Source: Acidobacteriota bacterium (GTDB lineage: Bacteria > Acidobacteriota > Polarisedimenticolia > J045). Taken from it: a stretch of DNA of 12,257 nucleotides. The notes below the pieces were generated by a model. That model searched no databases. It was not told where the DNA came from and worked only from the letters and a program-made list of their open reading frames with translations. Position numbers and translations under genes: made by a program. Of the stretch, positions 1 through 10,926 are shown one piece after another; position 1 is the first letter of the stretch; each line of letters starts with the position of its first letter. The stretch lies in assembly GCA_027001345.1 (NCBI GenBank), contig JALTMS010000495.1, forward strand, positions 1 through 12,257. Direction: 5' to 3'.

Positions 1-4050
<4,050 letters not shown>

Positions 4051-4061
4051 GACCGCCTCCC
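4051..4061 (-). promoter_or_regulatory. Ribosome binding site that sets the rpoC TTG start
   Basis: The transcript reads GGGAGG at 4061-4056, then five bases, then TTG at 4050-4048. This is a near-ideal Shine-Dalgarno at good spacing, and no ATG or GTG close by competes with it. It is the main reason for calling a TTG initiation codon for rpoC. Confidence 0.8.
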
Positions 4062-4078
4062 GCCGGGGCTCACCCGGC
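4062..4078 (-). promoter_or_regulatory. Stem-loop directly upstream of the rpoC ribosome binding site
   Basis: The transcript can form a perfect six-base-pair GCCGGG/CCCGGC stem with a five-base loop, ending exactly where the rpoC Shine-Dalgarno begins. No U-tract follows, so it is not an intrinsic terminator. A role in tuning rpoC translation or mRNA processing is inference only. Confidence 0.4.
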
Positions 4079-4117
4079 CAAGCCTCTGAAACTCCGCCCG
4101 CATCTCGCGCCGCCGAT

Positions 4118-7100
4118 TCACGCGTCTTCCTCGCCCTGCTCGGCCAGCAGTTCGATATCCAGGCAAAGGGCCTGCAACTCCTTGATCAGCACGTTGAACG
4201 ATTCCGGCAGCCCGGGCTCGACCCAGCCCTGGCCCTTGACGATCGCCTCGTAGATCTTGGTTCGGCCGTAGACATCATCCGACTTGCAGGTCAACAGTTC
4301 CTGCAGCACGTGGGCCGCGCCATACGCTTCGAGGGCCCAGACCTCCATCTCGCCGAAGCGCTGACCACCGAACTGAGCCTTACCACCGAGGGGCTGTTGA
4401 GTGATCAAGGAGTAGGGACCGATGGAACGGGCGTGGATCTTGTCATCGACCAGATGGCTGAGCTTGAGCAGGTAGATATAACCCACAGTCACCTTCTGCT
4501 CGAAGCGTTCGCCGGTCATCCCGTCGTGCAGGTAGGTCTTGCCGTCGTGCGGGAGACCGGCCTGCTCGAGGTAATGCTTGATGTCCTGCTCGCGGGCACC
4601 GTCGAAGACCGGCGTGGCGAACTTCATCCCCAACGCCATCCCGGCCCAGCCGAGATGGGTTTCGAGGATCTGTCCGACGTTCATTCGGCTCGGAACGCCC
4701 AGCGGATTGAGCACCACGTCGACCGGCGTGCCGTCGGGCAGATAGGGCAGATCCTCGATCGGCAGCACGCGAGCGATCACGCCCTTGTTGCCGTGGCGTC
4801 CGGCCATCTTGTCGCCGACGGAGAGCTTGCGCTTCATCGCGATGAAGACCTTGACCAGCTTGATCACGCCGGGGGCCAGTTCGTCGCCCTTGGACAGCGC
4901 CTCGATCCGTTCGCGGTGGAACTTCTCGAGCAACTGCACCTTCTTCTGCGTCCGCTCTTCGATCTTCCGGATCGCCTCGATCGTGGCCTTCCGCTTGGGA
5001 GCCACGTCGAGCCGCATCAGATCTTCGGTCTGCAGTTCGCGAATGATCTCCCGGCTGAGAACCGTCCCCTCCGGCAGCACTTCGCGACTGCCGTCGAGAG
5101 AGATCAGCGCCGACCGCAGCGGCTCGCCCTCGAGCAGGTCGGCGATCAGCCGGCGGTTCTCCTCGTTGATGATGCGGATCTCGTCGTTGAGGTTCTTCTC
5201 CCAACGCTGGATCTGCTCGCGCTCGATGGCCCGGTGCCGGGCGTCCTTCTCCTGCCCCTTGCGGGCGAAGACGCGCACGTCGACCACGATGCCTTCGATG
5301 CCGGGAGGGCTGGTCAGACTCGCATCACGCACGTCGCCGGACTTCTCGCCGAAGATCGCCCGCAGCAGTTTCTCCTCCGGTGTCAACTGGGTCTCGCCCT
5401 TCGGCGTGACCTTGCCGACGAGAATGTCACCCGGCTTGACGTGGGCACCGATACGGATGATCCCACTCTCGTCCAGATCCTTGAGGAATTCCTCGGAGAC
5501 GTTGGGAATGTCGCGGGTGATCTCTTCCGGGCCGAGCTTGGTATCCCGTGCCTCGACCTCGAACTCCTCGATGTGGATCGAGGTGTAGGCGTCCTCTCGC
5601 ACCAGCCTCTCGGAGACCAGGATCGCATCCTCGAAGTTGTAGCCACGCCAGGGCATGAAGGCCACCAGCACGTTGCGGCCGAGAGCCAGCTCGCCCTTCT
5701 CGGTGCAGGGGCCGTCGGCCAGCACCTGACCGGCGCGGACGCGGTCGCCCTGACTGACAATCGGCTTCTGATTGATACAGGTGTTCTGATTCGAACGGCG
5801 GAACTTGACCAGCGAGTAGACGTCGGCGCCGAAGTCCTCGCCGCCTTCCTCGCCGGTGACACGGACAATGATCCGGGTCGCATCGATCTTGTCGATGATT
5901 CCCGAGCGGCGGCAGATCACCACGGCGCCGGAATCGCGGGCGGTGGTTTCCTCCATGCCGGTTCCGACCACGGGCGATTCCGGCTGGAGCAACGGAACCG
6001 CCTGCCGCTGCATGTTGGAGCCCATCAGCGCTCGGTTGGCATCGTCGTTTTCGAGGAAGGGCACCAGGGCGGCCGCCACGGAAACCAACTGCTGTGGCGA
6101 GACGTCGATGAAGTCGATCTCTTCTCGAGGCGCGAAGAGGAAGCTCCCGGCCCGCCGCGAGGTGACCCGCTCGTTGACGAAGCGTCGATTCTCGTCGAGC
6201 AGCGCGTTGGCCTGGGCGATGGTCATCCGGTCCTCTTCCCAGGCTGTCAGGTAGAAGGCGTAGGGTTCGGCTGTCGGCTTGCGCTTGCTCGTCTTTTCCA
6301 TCGAAGCGACCAGCTTCTCGAACTCCTCGAGAGGCATCACCTCCCCCACCTCACGACCGGTGTCGCCGGCATAGGTCAGCCGGACGTGATCGACGACCCG
6401 ACCATCGATCACCTTGCGGTAAGGCGACTCGATGAAGCCATAGTCGTTGATCCGCGCGTAGCAGGCCAGCGAGGAGATCAGCCCGATGTTCGGCCCTTCC
6501 GGCGTTTCGATCGGGCAGATCCGGCCATAGTGCGTGGGGTGCACGTCGCGCACTTCGAAGCCCGCCCTCTCGCGGCTCAGACCGCCGGGCCCGAGAGCCG
6601 ACAGCCGCCGCTTGTGAGTCACCTCGGAGAGCGGATTGGTCTGATCCATGAACTGCGAGAGCTGACTGCTGCCGAAGAACTCCTGCACCGCCGCCACAAC
6701 CGGCTTAGCGTTGATCAGGTCGTGGGGCATGGCTGTAGTCATTTCCTGATAGACCGACATCTTCTCCTTGATCGCACGCTCCATGCGAATCAGGCCGATG
6801 CGGAACTGGTTCTCGAGCAGCTCACCCACCGAGCGCACCCGCCGGCTACCGAGGTGATCGATATCGTCGAGCTGTCCCTCGCCCTGGCTCAGACCGAGGA
6901 AGTAGCGCACCACGGCGTAAAAGTCGTCGGGGTGGAGAATCTTCTCGTCGAGCGGGCGATTGGTTCCCAGGCGCGTATTGAACTTCAGTCGGCCGACCCG
7001 CGAGAAGTCATAACGCTGGGGATCGAAGAACATCGCGTTGAACAGCTTGTTGGCGGCATCGAAGGTCGGCGGATCGCCCGGACGCAGCTTGCGATAGATC

Positions 7101-8377
7101 TCGAGCAACGCTTCCTCGGGCGTCTTCACGCCGTCCTTCTTCAAGGTGGCATGCAACACCGGACCGACGGGATCGTTCTCGGGGAAGAAGACGATCAGTC
7201 GCTCGATCCCCGCCTCGCGGATCTCGCCGAGCTGCTCGCCGGTGATCTCCTGGTTGACCTCGCAGATCAGCTCGCCACTCTCCGGATGCACCACCGGCTC
7301 GAGCGCCACGGCACCGGAGAACTCCTCCTCGGCCACCGGGACGTAGGCGATCGAAGCATCCTCCAGACGCTTGAGGTTGGCCTTGCGGATCTTCACGCCC
7401 TTGCGCAGCAAGGTCTTGCCCCGGTCGTTCTTGATCTCTTCCAGCGCCCGTTTCTGCAGCAGACCCGGGCCGACGCCCCAGAGAATCTTCTCATCCTGGA
7501 GCAGGACCTCGGTCGGCGTGTAGAACTCGCGGAGAATCTCCTCATCCGACGACAAGCCCAACGCACGGAGGAAGACCGTGCCGTGGAACTTGCGCTTGCG
7601 ATCGATGCGAACGTTGAGGATCTGCTTCTGATCGTATTCGAACTCGACCCATGCCCCGCGATAGGGAATGATCTTCGCCATGTGGGCACCGCGGTCGCCG
7701 GAAGCCTGGAAGAAAACGCCGGGCGAACGGTGCAACTGGGAGACGATCACCCGCTCGGTGCCGTTGATGATGAAGGTGCCATCCCCGGTGAGCATCGGGA
7801 TCTCGCCGAAGTAGACCTCCTGCTCCTTGATGTCGCGGATCGACCTGGCGCCGGTCTCCGGATCCTTGTCGTAAACGATCAGGTGGATCGTCACCTTCAG
7901 CGGCACATTGAAGCTCATGCCTCGGGACTGGCACTCCTCCATCGAGTACTTGAACTTCAGCCCTACCGGCTCACCGCATTCTTCGCAGATCTCGAGCTTG
8001 TTCGGATTCGACTCGCCGCAGCTCGGGCAGCCGAACTCGGACTCCTTCGGCAGGCGAGCGATGAACGGCTGGCCGCAATTGCGGCAGACGACACGCAGCT
8101 TCTCGATCCCCTGCAGGGTCTCGCATTTGCAAGCCCAGTGGCCGATCGAGTACTCCATGAACTCGAGGCTACAGGTTTCGCGAAAGTCCTCGATCGGAAA
8201 GATCGACTTGAACACCGCCTGCAAGCCCACGTCTTCACGATCGTCCGGGGCGGTGTACATCTGCAGGAAGCGCTCGTAGGAGCGCTTCTGCACCTCGATC
8301 AGGTTGGGAATGCGAATGGTTGCCGGGATCTTGGAGAATCCCTTGCGTCCACGCGGCTTGATTTCGGCAGTAGCCAT
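4118..8377 (-). CDS. rpoB: RNA polymerase beta subunit with unusual Cys-rich insertion
   Basis: This is the second-largest subunit of RNA polymerase: 1419 residues against 1342 in E. coli. The ATG at 8377 has GAGGG about nine bases upstream and aligns with the family N-terminus. The rifampicin-pocket region (about 569-599) carries the usual sensitive-type residues, D578, H588, S593 and L595, equivalent to E. coli 516, 526, 531 and 533. The active-centre lysines K1190 and K1198 sit in GDKMAGRHGNKG. The C-terminal part includes the conserved GGKAQFGGQRFGEMEVWALE motif. An SI1-like region lies at about 275-430 and an SI2-like charged helical region at about 1035-1165. Compared with E. coli there are two additions, a Cys-rich insert at 80-140 and a charged insert at 671-712, and one loss of about 54 residues near 1250. 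Its antisense strand is open throughout, so rpoB uses no TTA, CTA or TCA codon, as expected of a highly expressed GC-rich gene. Confidence 0.99.
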   Translation of the reverse strand: MATAEIKPRGRKGFSKIPATIRIPNLIEVQKRSYERFLQMYTAPDDREDVGLQAVFKSIFPIEDFRETCSLEFMEYSIGHWACKCETLQGIEKLRVVCRNCGQPFIARLPKESEFGCPSCGESNPNKLEICEECGEPVGLKFKYSMEECQSRGMSFNVPLKVTIHLIVYDKDPETGARSIRDIKEQEVYFGEIPMLTGDGTFIINGTERVIVSQLHRSPGVFFQASGDRGAHMAKIIPYRGAWVEFEYDQKQILNVRIDRKRKFHGTVFLRALGLSSDEEILREFYTPTEVLLQDEKILWGVGPGLLQKRALEEIKNDRGKTLLRKGVKIRKANLKRLEDASIAYVPVAEEEFSGAVALEPVVHPESGELICEVNQEITGEQLGEIREAGIERLIVFFPENDPVGPVLHATLKKDGVKTPEEALLEIYRKLRPGDPPTFDAANKLFNAMFFDPQRYDFSRVGRLKFNTRLGTNRPLDEKILHPDDFYAVVRYFLGLSQGEGQLDDIDHLGSRRVRSVGELLENQFRIGLIRMERAIKEKMSVYQEMTTAMPHDLINAKPVVAAVQEFFGSSQLSQFMDQTNPLSEVTHKRRLSALGPGGLSRERAGFEVRDVHPTHYGRICPIETPEGPNIGLISSLACYARINDYGFIESPYRKVIDGRVVDHVRLTYAGDTGREVGEVMPLEEFEKLVASMEKTSKRKPTAEPYAFYLTAWEEDRMTIAQANALLDENRRFVNERVTSRRAGSFLFAPREEIDFIDVSPQQLVSVAAALVPFLENDDANRALMGSNMQRQAVPLLQPESPVVGTGMEETTARDSGAVVICRRSGIIDKIDATRIIVRVTGEEGGEDFGADVYSLVKFRRSNQNTCINQKPIVSQGDRVRAGQVLADGPCTEKGELALGRNVLVAFMPWRGYNFEDAILVSERLVREDAYTSIHIEEFEVEARDTKLGPEEITRDIPNVSEEFLKDLDESGIIRIGAHVKPGDILVGKVTPKGETQLTPEEKLLRAIFGEKSGDVRDASLTSPPGIEGIVVDVRVFARKGQEKDARHRAIEREQIQRWEKNLNDEIRIINEENRRLIADLLEGEPLRSALISLDGSREVLPEGTVLSREIIRELQTEDLMRLDVAPKRKATIEAIRKIEERTQKKVQLLEKFHRERIEALSKGDELAPGVIKLVKVFIAMKRKLSVGDKMAGRHGNKGVIARVLPIEDLPYLPDGTPVDVVLNPLGVPSRMNVGQILETHLGWAGMALGMKFATPVFDGAREQDIKHYLEQAGLPHDGKTYLHDGMTGERFEQKVTVGYIYLLKLSHLVDDKIHARSIGPYSLITQQPLGGKAQFGGQRFGEMEVWALEAYGAAHVLQELLTCKSDDVYGRTKIYEAIVKGQGWVEPGLPESFNVLIKELQALCLDIELLAEQGEEDA
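6242..6367 (-). other. Charged 42-residue insert in RpoB (residues 671-712)
   Basis: In E. coli beta the segment after A608 runs directly into IEEGNYVIAQAN. Here, between A670 and the equivalent WEEDRMTIAQAN (713-724), about 42 extra residues are present in frame. They are rich in Glu and Lys, with MPLEEFEKLVASMEK suggesting a helix, then a basic TSKRK patch. The alignment offset against E. coli rises from 62 to 104 across this point, which gives the insert length. It has no Cys. It looks like a lineage-specific surface insertion, not an intein, since it is too short and has no splice-junction residues. Function unknown. Confidence 0.75.
7958..8140 (-). other. Eight-cysteine, probable double zinc-ribbon insert in RpoB (residues 80-140)
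   Basis: E. coli beta reads LGEPVFDVQECQ around residues 75-86. In this protein the same strand is interrupted after G79 and resumes at about K141 (KFKYSMEECQ), with 61 extra residues between. The insert has C83 and C85 (CKC), C98 and C101 (CRNC), C117 and C120 (CPSC), and C131 and C134 (CEEC). The knuckles are followed by Gly, as is typical of zinc ribbons (CGQP, CGES, CGEP). The spacing suggests two tetrahedral zinc sites, 83/85/98/101 and 117/120/131/134, though an interleaved pairing is possible. The insert sits in the beta protrusion (beta1 domain). Zinc binding is inferred from the motifs. I know of no such module at this site in well-studied bacterial polymerases. Confidence 0.85.
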
Positions 8378-8607
8378 CAGAGCCCACCCTCAAGAAAAGC
8401 TGCGAAACACCGGGATCCGACCGCCCCAGGTGGGGTGATCGGACGAGGAACGACAAGCCTGGAAACGCCGCCGGCGACGGAGAAGGACTCCGCACCGGTA
8501 AGGCGGCAAGACAGACGTAGCCCGCTTCCCCGCGCTGAGCGGGGACCGGGCCACGCCTTCTGTCGACAAGGCATCACGGATCGAACCGGGCACCTCCGAC
8601 TTACGGA
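8378..8607 (-). promoter_or_regulatory. Structured rplL-rpoB spacer, possible attenuator or RNA processing region
   Basis: This 230-nt non-coding spacer separates L7/L12, needed in about four copies per ribosome, from the much less abundant polymerase subunits. The transcript can form four successive stem-loops: 8555-8572 (5 bp), 8520-8551 (5 bp plus 6 bp with an internal loop), 8467-8507 (6 bp outer, 5 bp inner) and 8417-8442 (11 positions with one A-C mismatch and one G-U). None is followed by a clean U-run. In E. coli the equivalent spacer contains a leaky terminator and an RNase III site. A similar role here is inferred from position and structure, and the sequence itself is not recognisably related. 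Confidence 0.5.
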
Positions 8608-8988
8608 CTACTTGATCTCCGCGGTCGCGCCGACTTCCTCGAACTTCTTCTTGATCTCCTCGGCCTCGTCCTTGGTCACGGCTTCCTTGACCACCTTCGG
8701 GGCCGACTCGACCAACTCCTTGGCCTCCTTGAGACCGAGGCTCGTGACCTCGCGGACGACCTTGATCACGTTGATCTTCTTCGCGCCGACGGCGGTCAGC
8801 TCAACGTCGAACTCGGTCTTTTCTTCCGCGGCGGCCTCGCCACCGGCAGCACCGGCCACGGCGGCGACGGCAACCGGTGCGGCGGCGGAAACGCCCCACT
8901 TCTCTTCGAGCATCTTGACGAGGTTTGCAGCCTCCATCACGGTCAGCTCGCTCAGCGACTCAGCAATCTGATTGAGATCAGCAGCCAT
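8608..8988 (-). CDS. rplL: Ribosomal protein L7/L12 (bL12)
   Basis: This is the stalk protein of the large ribosomal subunit. It binds L10 as dimers and recruits translation GTPases. The product is 126 residues (E. coli 121). Residues 1-32 form the helical N-terminal dimerisation domain. Residues 34-55 are an Ala/Gly/Val-rich flexible hinge. From about 57 to the end is the C-terminal GTPase-recruiting domain, with the family motif KKINVIKVVREVTSLGLKEAK. I chose the ATG at 8988 because AAGGAG lies upstream and MAADLNQ matches the family start. An in-frame upstream start at 9063 would add 25 basic residues with no homology. The gene follows rplJ after 147 nt. Confidence 0.98.
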   Translation of the reverse strand: MAADLNQIAESLSELTVMEAANLVKMLEEKWGVSAAAPVAVAAVAGAAGGEAAAEEKTEFDVELTAVGAKKINVIKVVREVTSLGLKEAKELVESAPKVVKEAVTKDEAEEIKKKFEEVGATAEIK

Positions 8989-9135
8989 GGTGTTCTTGCT
9001 CCTTCGTGGTCCGGCCTTTCGTCCGCCGGTCCGGAAAACCCTAGATCTTCTGACACCCTGCACCGGAGCGGGCCCAATGCCCCATTTCCGAGCCGGTGGA
9101 CTTGTTGCCCATCATGAACATCTGGTCATCAAAAA
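8989..9135 (-). promoter_or_regulatory. rplJ-rplL spacer with two stem-loops
   Basis: The 147-nt spacer begins with a TTTTT run directly after the rplJ stop, but no strong hairpin sits right before it, so I do not call a terminator. Two stems are visible: 9061-9098 (CACCGG/CCGGTG, long loop) and 9011-9029 (5 bp), the latter just upstream of the rplL Shine-Dalgarno at 8999-9004. The spacer is longer than usual for this gene pair and could let rplL be translated independently of rplJ. That is inference. Confidence 0.35.
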
Positions 9136-9660
9136 CTACTCACCCTGCTGGCTGTGCTTGTCGAGCACGGTGGCCAACTGAGTAGAGGGAGTGTTGAGCA
9201 GGCGGACCAGCTTCTGCGCCGGACCGTTGATCAGAGACAGCAGCATCGAGCGGGTCTCGTCGAGTCCCGGCAGCTTCGAGACCGCCACGACGCCCTCGCC
9301 ATCGACGGTCTGATTGCGGTCGATCAGACCTGCCTTGATCCCGAGCTGGGGATGTTTCTTGGCGAAGTCGACCAGACTCTTGGCAGTGGTCACCGGTTCC
9401 TGGTCGTGGTAGACCATTGCGGTCGGGCCGCTGAACCACTGCTCGAGAGCAGCGACGGGGCCCTCTCCCGCGGCCCGCTTGGCCAGGCGGTTCTTGACCA
9501 CCTGCATCCGCGCCCCCTTGTCCCGCAGGCCGGCGCGCAGCGTGTTGATCTCGTTGCAGTCGAGGCCCGTCAGATCGACGAGGAAGATGCTGTTCGCCGA
9601 CTCGAAGATCCCACGGATCTGCTCGACCTGAGCTTCTTTCTGGCTCCTGGTGTAAACCAT
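9136..9660 (-). CDS. rplJ: Ribosomal protein L10 (uL10)
   Basis: L10 anchors the L7/L12 dimers to 23S rRNA at the base of the stalk. The product is 174 residues (E. coli 165). The N-terminal rRNA-binding domain covers roughly residues 1-130, with family segments such as SIFLVDLTGL, VVKNRLAKRA and GIKAGLIDRN. The C-terminal helical segment, from about 133, matches the L12-binding helix (LLSLINGPAQKLVRLLNTP). The ATG at 9660 has AAGGAG with good spacing. The gene begins 20 nt after rplA. That short gap leaves no room for the long autoregulatory leader that precedes rplJ in E. coli. Confidence 0.97.
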   Translation of the reverse strand: MVYTRSQKEAQVEQIRGIFESANSIFLVDLTGLDCNEINTLRAGLRDKGARMQVVKNRLAKRAAGEGPVAALEQWFSGPTAMVYHDQEPVTTAKSLVDFAKKHPQLGIKAGLIDRNQTVDGEGVVAVSKLPGLDETRSMLLSLINGPAQKLVRLLNTPSTQLATVLDKHSQQGE

Positions 9661-9680
9661 CGCCGTTCTCCTTCCGCCAC

Positions 9681-10397
9681 TCAGGCCCGCTCGACCGCGC
9701 CGACCTTCTCCAGGTCGGCAAGGTCCAGCTCGAGGCTCGGACTCATCGTCGTGCCGATATGGCAGGTGCGGATGTACCGGCCCTTGGCCGCTGCGGGCTT
9801 GGCCCGCTGAATCGCGGTGAGGAAGGCCCGGAAATTGTCGAGCAGCTTCTCCTGCGAAAACGACTTCTTGCCGATCACGCCGTGAACGATCGACGTCTTG
9901 TTGACCCGGAACTCCACCCTACCGGCCTTGATCTCGCGAACCGCATCGCCGATGTTGGGCGTCACGGTGCCGACCTTCGGGTTGGGCATCAGTCCACGGG
10001 GACCGAGCACCTTTCCCAGGCGGCCGATGTCTCGCATCGTATCCGGCGTGGCGACCACCGCTTCGAAGTCGAGGAAGCCACCCTGGATCTTTTCCACGGC
10101 CTCCTTGCCCGACATGACGATATCGGCCCCGGCCTCCTCGGCCTCCTTGAGCTTCTCTCCGCCGGCGATGGCCAGAACCCGCTTGGTCTTGCCCGTACCG
10201 TGGGGCAGCACCACCGTTCCACGGACCATCTGGTCCGCGTGACGGGGATCGACCCCGAGGAGAAAGGCAACCTCGACGGTTTCGTCGAAACCGGCCCAGG
10301 CAATCTCGTTGAGCTTCTGCAGGGCCTCGGAGACCTCGACCGGTGCCCGGTCCAGCTTCTCCGCTACTGCCCTGTACTTCTTTCCACGGCGCGCCAT
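9681..10397 (-). CDS. rplA: Ribosomal protein L1 (uL1)
   Basis: L1 forms the mobile L1 stalk of the large subunit and handles release of deacylated tRNA. In E. coli it also represses its own operon. The product is 238 residues (E. coli 234). The N-terminal MARRGKKYRA is typical. The family signature GKVLGPRGLMPNPKVGTVT lies at about 128-146, and the C-terminal part carries the conserved GRYIRTCHIGTTMSP. I chose the ATG at 10397 because GGAGG lies upstream. A longer in-frame start at 10508 would overlap rplK and add unrelated Arg-rich residues. It follows rplK by 20 nt. Confidence 0.98.
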   Translation of the reverse strand: MARRGKKYRAVAEKLDRAPVEVSEALQKLNEIAWAGFDETVEVAFLLGVDPRHADQMVRGTVVLPHGTGKTKRVLAIAGGEKLKEAEEAGADIVMSGKEAVEKIQGGFLDFEAVVATPDTMRDIGRLGKVLGPRGLMPNPKVGTVTPNIGDAVREIKAGRVEFRVNKTSIVHGVIGKKSFSQEKLLDNFRAFLTAIQRAKPAAAKGRYIRTCHIGTTMSPSLELDLADLEKVGAVERA

Positions 10398-10417
10398 TTC
10401 AAAACCTCCAGCCGACG

Positions 10418-10843
10418 CTACTCGACGACCTCGATACCCATGCTGCGTGCGCTGCCGGAAATCGTGCGCACGGCGGCGTCCATGTCGGCGGCCGTCAGGT
10501 CCGGCCACTTGGCTTTGGCGATCTCCTCCACTTGAGCCCGGGTCACCTTGCCGACCTTCTTCCGGTTCGGCTCACCCGAGCCCTTGTCGATGCCAACTGC
10601 CTTGAGCAGCAGAATCGAAGCGGGAGGAGTCTTGGTAATGAAAGTGAAGGAACGGTCCTGATAGATCGTGATCACGGCGGGAATGATCATTCCCTTCTGA
10701 TCCTGGGTCTTGGCATTGAACGCCTTGCAAAACTCCATGATGTTGACGCCGTGCTGACCGAGAGCAGGACCCACCGGCGGTGCCGGCGTGGCCTGCCCCG
10801 CCGGGCAGTGCAGCTTGACCATGGCCATCACTTTCTTCGCCAT
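10418..10843 (-). CDS. rplK: Ribosomal protein L11 (uL11)
   Basis: L11 binds the GTPase-associated centre of 23S rRNA and is the part of the ribosome sensed by RelA in the stringent response. The product is 141 residues, essentially the E. coli length. The proline-rich N-terminal segment PAPPVGPALGQHG (20-32) includes the thiostrepton-associated prolines P22 and P26 in their normal form. The C-terminal rRNA-binding domain ends with the conserved SGSARSMGIEV. The ATG at 10843 has GAGG upstream. Six residues of a longer frame (from 10861) are rejected because MAKKV is the family start. Confidence 0.98.
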   Translation of the reverse strand: MAKKVMAMVKLHCPAGQATPAPPVGPALGQHGVNIMEFCKAFNAKTQDQKGMIIPAVITIYQDRSFTFITKTPPASILLLKAVGIDKGSGEPNRKKVGKVTRAQVEEIAKAKWPDLTAADMDAAVRTISGSARSMGIEVVE

Positions 10844-10926
10844 CGTTTCCTCGCGCGGCAAGAGGTTCGCTTTCGATCCCCTCGCCGTTGGCCGGCAACC
10901 TGGTACCGGCGTTCTTCCGGCCCGAC
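10844..10926 (-). promoter_or_regulatory. nusG-rplK spacer with a GC-rich stem-loop
   Basis: This 83-nt spacer can form a GC stem at 10883-10911 (CGCCG/CGGCG) or, as an alternative, at 10891-10910 (GCCGG/CCGGC). In E. coli L1 binds the rplK leader to repress L11-L1 synthesis. The position fits such a site, but I do not recognise the L1 target consensus here, so the regulatory role is only possible. Confidence 0.3.

Noticed and set aside
7958..8140. The RpoB cysteine insert as an intein or a mobile insertion.
   Set aside because: It is only about 61 residues, lacks splice-junction residues and homing-nuclease motifs, has no flanking repeats, and keeps the frame and codon use of rpoB.
8989..9063. 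A longer rplL start at 9063 adding 25 residues.
   Set aside because: The added residues are Arg-rich and unlike any L7/L12 N-terminus, and the ATG at 8988 has a good ribosome site.
9131..9135. The TTTTT run after the rplJ stop as a terminator.
   Set aside because: No stable stem lies directly before it; the nearest, a five-base-pair stem in the rplJ 3' end, is too far upstream.
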